NCBI GenBank assembly: GCA_964036665.1
Contig: OZ038528.1
Coordinates: 9,616,501 to 9,680,500, forward strand
Source: Gordius sp. MW1
Taxonomy: Eukaryota > Nematomorpha > Gordioida > Gordea > Gordiidae
Reading direction: 5' to 3'
Length of the DNA stretch: 64,000 bases
Shown here in pieces: positions 62,601 to 64,000 of the stretch (position 1 is the stretch's first letter; every line of letters starts with the position of its first letter). The position numbers and the translations under genes are program-made. The notes under the pieces are model-generated. The model was given only the letters and a program-made list of their open reading frames with translations, ran no database searches and was not told where the DNA came from.

Positions 62601-64000
62601 GATTAGTTTGTTGTATCGCAACGTGAGTGCTTAATTTTTGAAAATGGCTCTATGCGATCACGATTTCAAAGTAATAGTTTTCTGATTCTGATAAATTTTT
62701 ACTTTTTATCATCGAAACCACGTCTGAAAACGACAACTTTCATCGGATGCATACGGTTGAAAGAAAAATAGGTGAAAAATTTTGAGGTAAAAATATTTAT
62801 TTTTTTCGATTCTATGTGAAAGAGCATAAAAAAATATAAGTAAGCCAATTTGAGAATCCTATTATCCTCGATTTACTTCCGAAAAGAGGTTTTAAGCTGC
62901 CAGAACTATTCATTTTGACAAAAGACAACGTTTTATTGTTGCGATTAGTTTGTTGTATCGCAATGTGAGTGCTTAATTTTTGAAAATGGCTCTATGCGAT
63001 TATGATTTCAAAGTAATAGTTTTCAGATTCTGATAAATTTTTACTTGGGATCATAGAAAGACGTCTGAAAACGACAACTTTCATCGGATGCATACGGTTG
63101 AAAGAAAAATATGTGAAAAATTTTGAGGTAAAAATATTTATTTTTTTCGATTCTATGTGAAAGAGCATGAAAAAATATATAAAAGTAAGCCAATTTGAGA
63201 ATCCTATTATTCTCGATTTGCTTCCGAAAAGAGGTTTAAGCTGAGAGAACTATTCATTTTGACAAAAGGCAACGTTTTATTGTTGCGATTAGTTTGTTGT
63301 ATCGCAACCTGAGTGCTTAATTTTTGAAAATGGCTCTATGCGATTATGATTGAAAGTAATAGTTTTCAGATTCTGATAAATTTTTACTTGGGATCATAGA
63401 AAGACGTCTGAAAACGAAAACTTTCATCGGATGCATACGGTTGAAAGAAAAATATGTGAAAAATTTTGAGGTAAAAATATTTATTTTTTTCGATTCTATG
63501 TGAAAGAGCATGAAAAAATATATAAAAGTAAGCCAATTTGAGAATCCTATTATTCTCGATTTGCTTCCGAAAAGAGGTTTAAGCTGAGAGAACTATTCAT
63601 TTTGACAAAGGCAACGTTTTATTGTTGCGATTAGTTTGTTGTATCGCAACGTGATGCTTAATTTTTAAAAATGGCTCTATGCGATCATGATTTCAAAGTA
63701 ATAGTTTTCAGATTCTGATAAATTTTTACTTGGGATCATAGAAACCACGTCTGAAAACGAAAACTTTCATCGAATGCATACGGTTGAAAGAAAAATATGT
63801 AAAAAATTTTGAGGTAAAAATATTTATTTTTTTCGATTCTATGTGAAAGAGCATGAAAAAATATATAAGAGTAAGCCAATTTGAGAATCCTATTATTCTC
63901 GATTTGCTTCCGAAAAGAGGTTTAAGCTGAGAGAACTATTCATTTTGACAAAAGGCAACGTTTTATTGTTGCGATTAGTTTGTTGTATCGCAACCTGATT
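59683..64000 (+). repeat. Domain 4: 16-mer HOR unit, copy 2, cut by the window end
   Basis: Monomer starts are 59683, 60027, 60364, 60701, 61044, 61389, 61731, 62067, 62404, 62749, 63090, 63433 and 63776 (225 bp present). All private markers of copy 1 recur 5,360 bp downstream, including AAGTAAGATATTGAG, CTATTATTTTG, ATAAGAGTAAG and CCTGATT at the last bases. The clearest difference seen is GGATCCAT for GGATGCAT at 60023-60030. About 1,040 bp of the unit lies beyond the window. Confidence 0.92.

Larger units (their letters stand above)
1..64000 (+). repeat. AT-rich tandem satellite array, ~344-bp monomer, fills the window
   Basis: The window is one uninterrupted direct tandem array. The junction CATCGGAT|GCATACGG, or a close variant, recurs about every 344 bp from the first base to the last, giving 188 monomer starts. 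Most monomers are 340-346 bp. A variant with an 8-nt deletion is 336-337 bp, and three truncated monomers are 237-239 bp. No monomer is inverted and no foreign DNA interrupts the array. Known for this class: long satellite arrays with HOR organisation mark centromeric or pericentromeric heterochromatin in many animals and plants. Inferred: this is such a block, at least 64 kb long. I cannot assign a species or a named satellite family. Confidence 0.98.

Noticed and set aside
1..64000. CRISPR array
   Set aside because: The repeats are 344 bp and contiguous, with no short repeat/spacer alternation. The short inverted repeat is part of the monomer.
1..64000. CENP-B box in the monomer
   Set aside because: I looked for TTCG followed by the spaced A and CGGG core on both strands. 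No CGGG core is present in the reference monomer, so no canonical box is supported.
1..64000. Identity with a named satellite such as human alpha or the Drosophila 359-bp family
   Set aside because: The length is in the range of several families, but I recognise no matching sequence. Assigning a name or species would be a guess.

Overview
The whole window is satellite DNA. From base 1 to base 64,000 it is a head-to-tail array of one AT-rich monomer of about 344 bp, and the array runs off both ends. I placed 188 monomer starts: 187 lie wholly inside the window, and the last, at 63,776, is cut by the window end. All monomers point the same way. I see no protein-coding gene, RNA gene, transposon, CRISPR array or unique-sequence island. 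The first monomer is 108/343 G+C by hand count (about 31%). This is the kind of block found at eukaryotic centromeres, pericentromeres or other heterochromatin. The species cannot be named from the sequence, because the monomer matches no satellite family I can identify with confidence.

The interest is in the higher-order repeat (HOR) structure. Linked sets of variants define monomer types, here given private letters. The types recur in fixed orders, so the window divides into domains. Domain 1 (1-20,633) has types A-K in units that start at E: a 14-mer (4,816 bp), a 9-mer (3,093 bp), a 15-mer (5,157 bp) and an 18-monomer stretch ending in an A-B-C-D 4-mer (1,376 bp) repeat. Domain 2 (20,634-24,759) is two copies of a 6-mer (2,063 bp). 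Domain 3 (24,760-43,241) is an irregular mosaic of types P, Q, R, S, T, U, V and W with many chimeric monomers. Domain 4 (43,242-64,000) has a 3-mer (1,022 bp) twice, a 7-mer (2,291 bp) twice, an irregular stretch, and a 16-mer (5,360 bp) present once fully and once cut by the window end. A block of about 3.4 kb from the 3-mer/7-mer region is carried inside the 16-mer.

The features that may matter functionally are within the monomer. They are an 8-bp inverted repeat with an 11-nt spacer, a TATATAAAAG motif, a long A/T tract and a short ATCATGAT palindrome. The sharpest single observation is a perfect 12-bp-arm palindrome at three homologous junctions. It differs from its sister junctions by four adjacent changes that repair exactly the four mismatches of an imperfect palindrome, which is the signature of a template-switch mutation later copied by HOR amplification.

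Monomer starts use one phase throughout: the base after GGAT in the CATCGGAT|GCATACGG junction. All similarity statements come from reading, not from a computed alignment.
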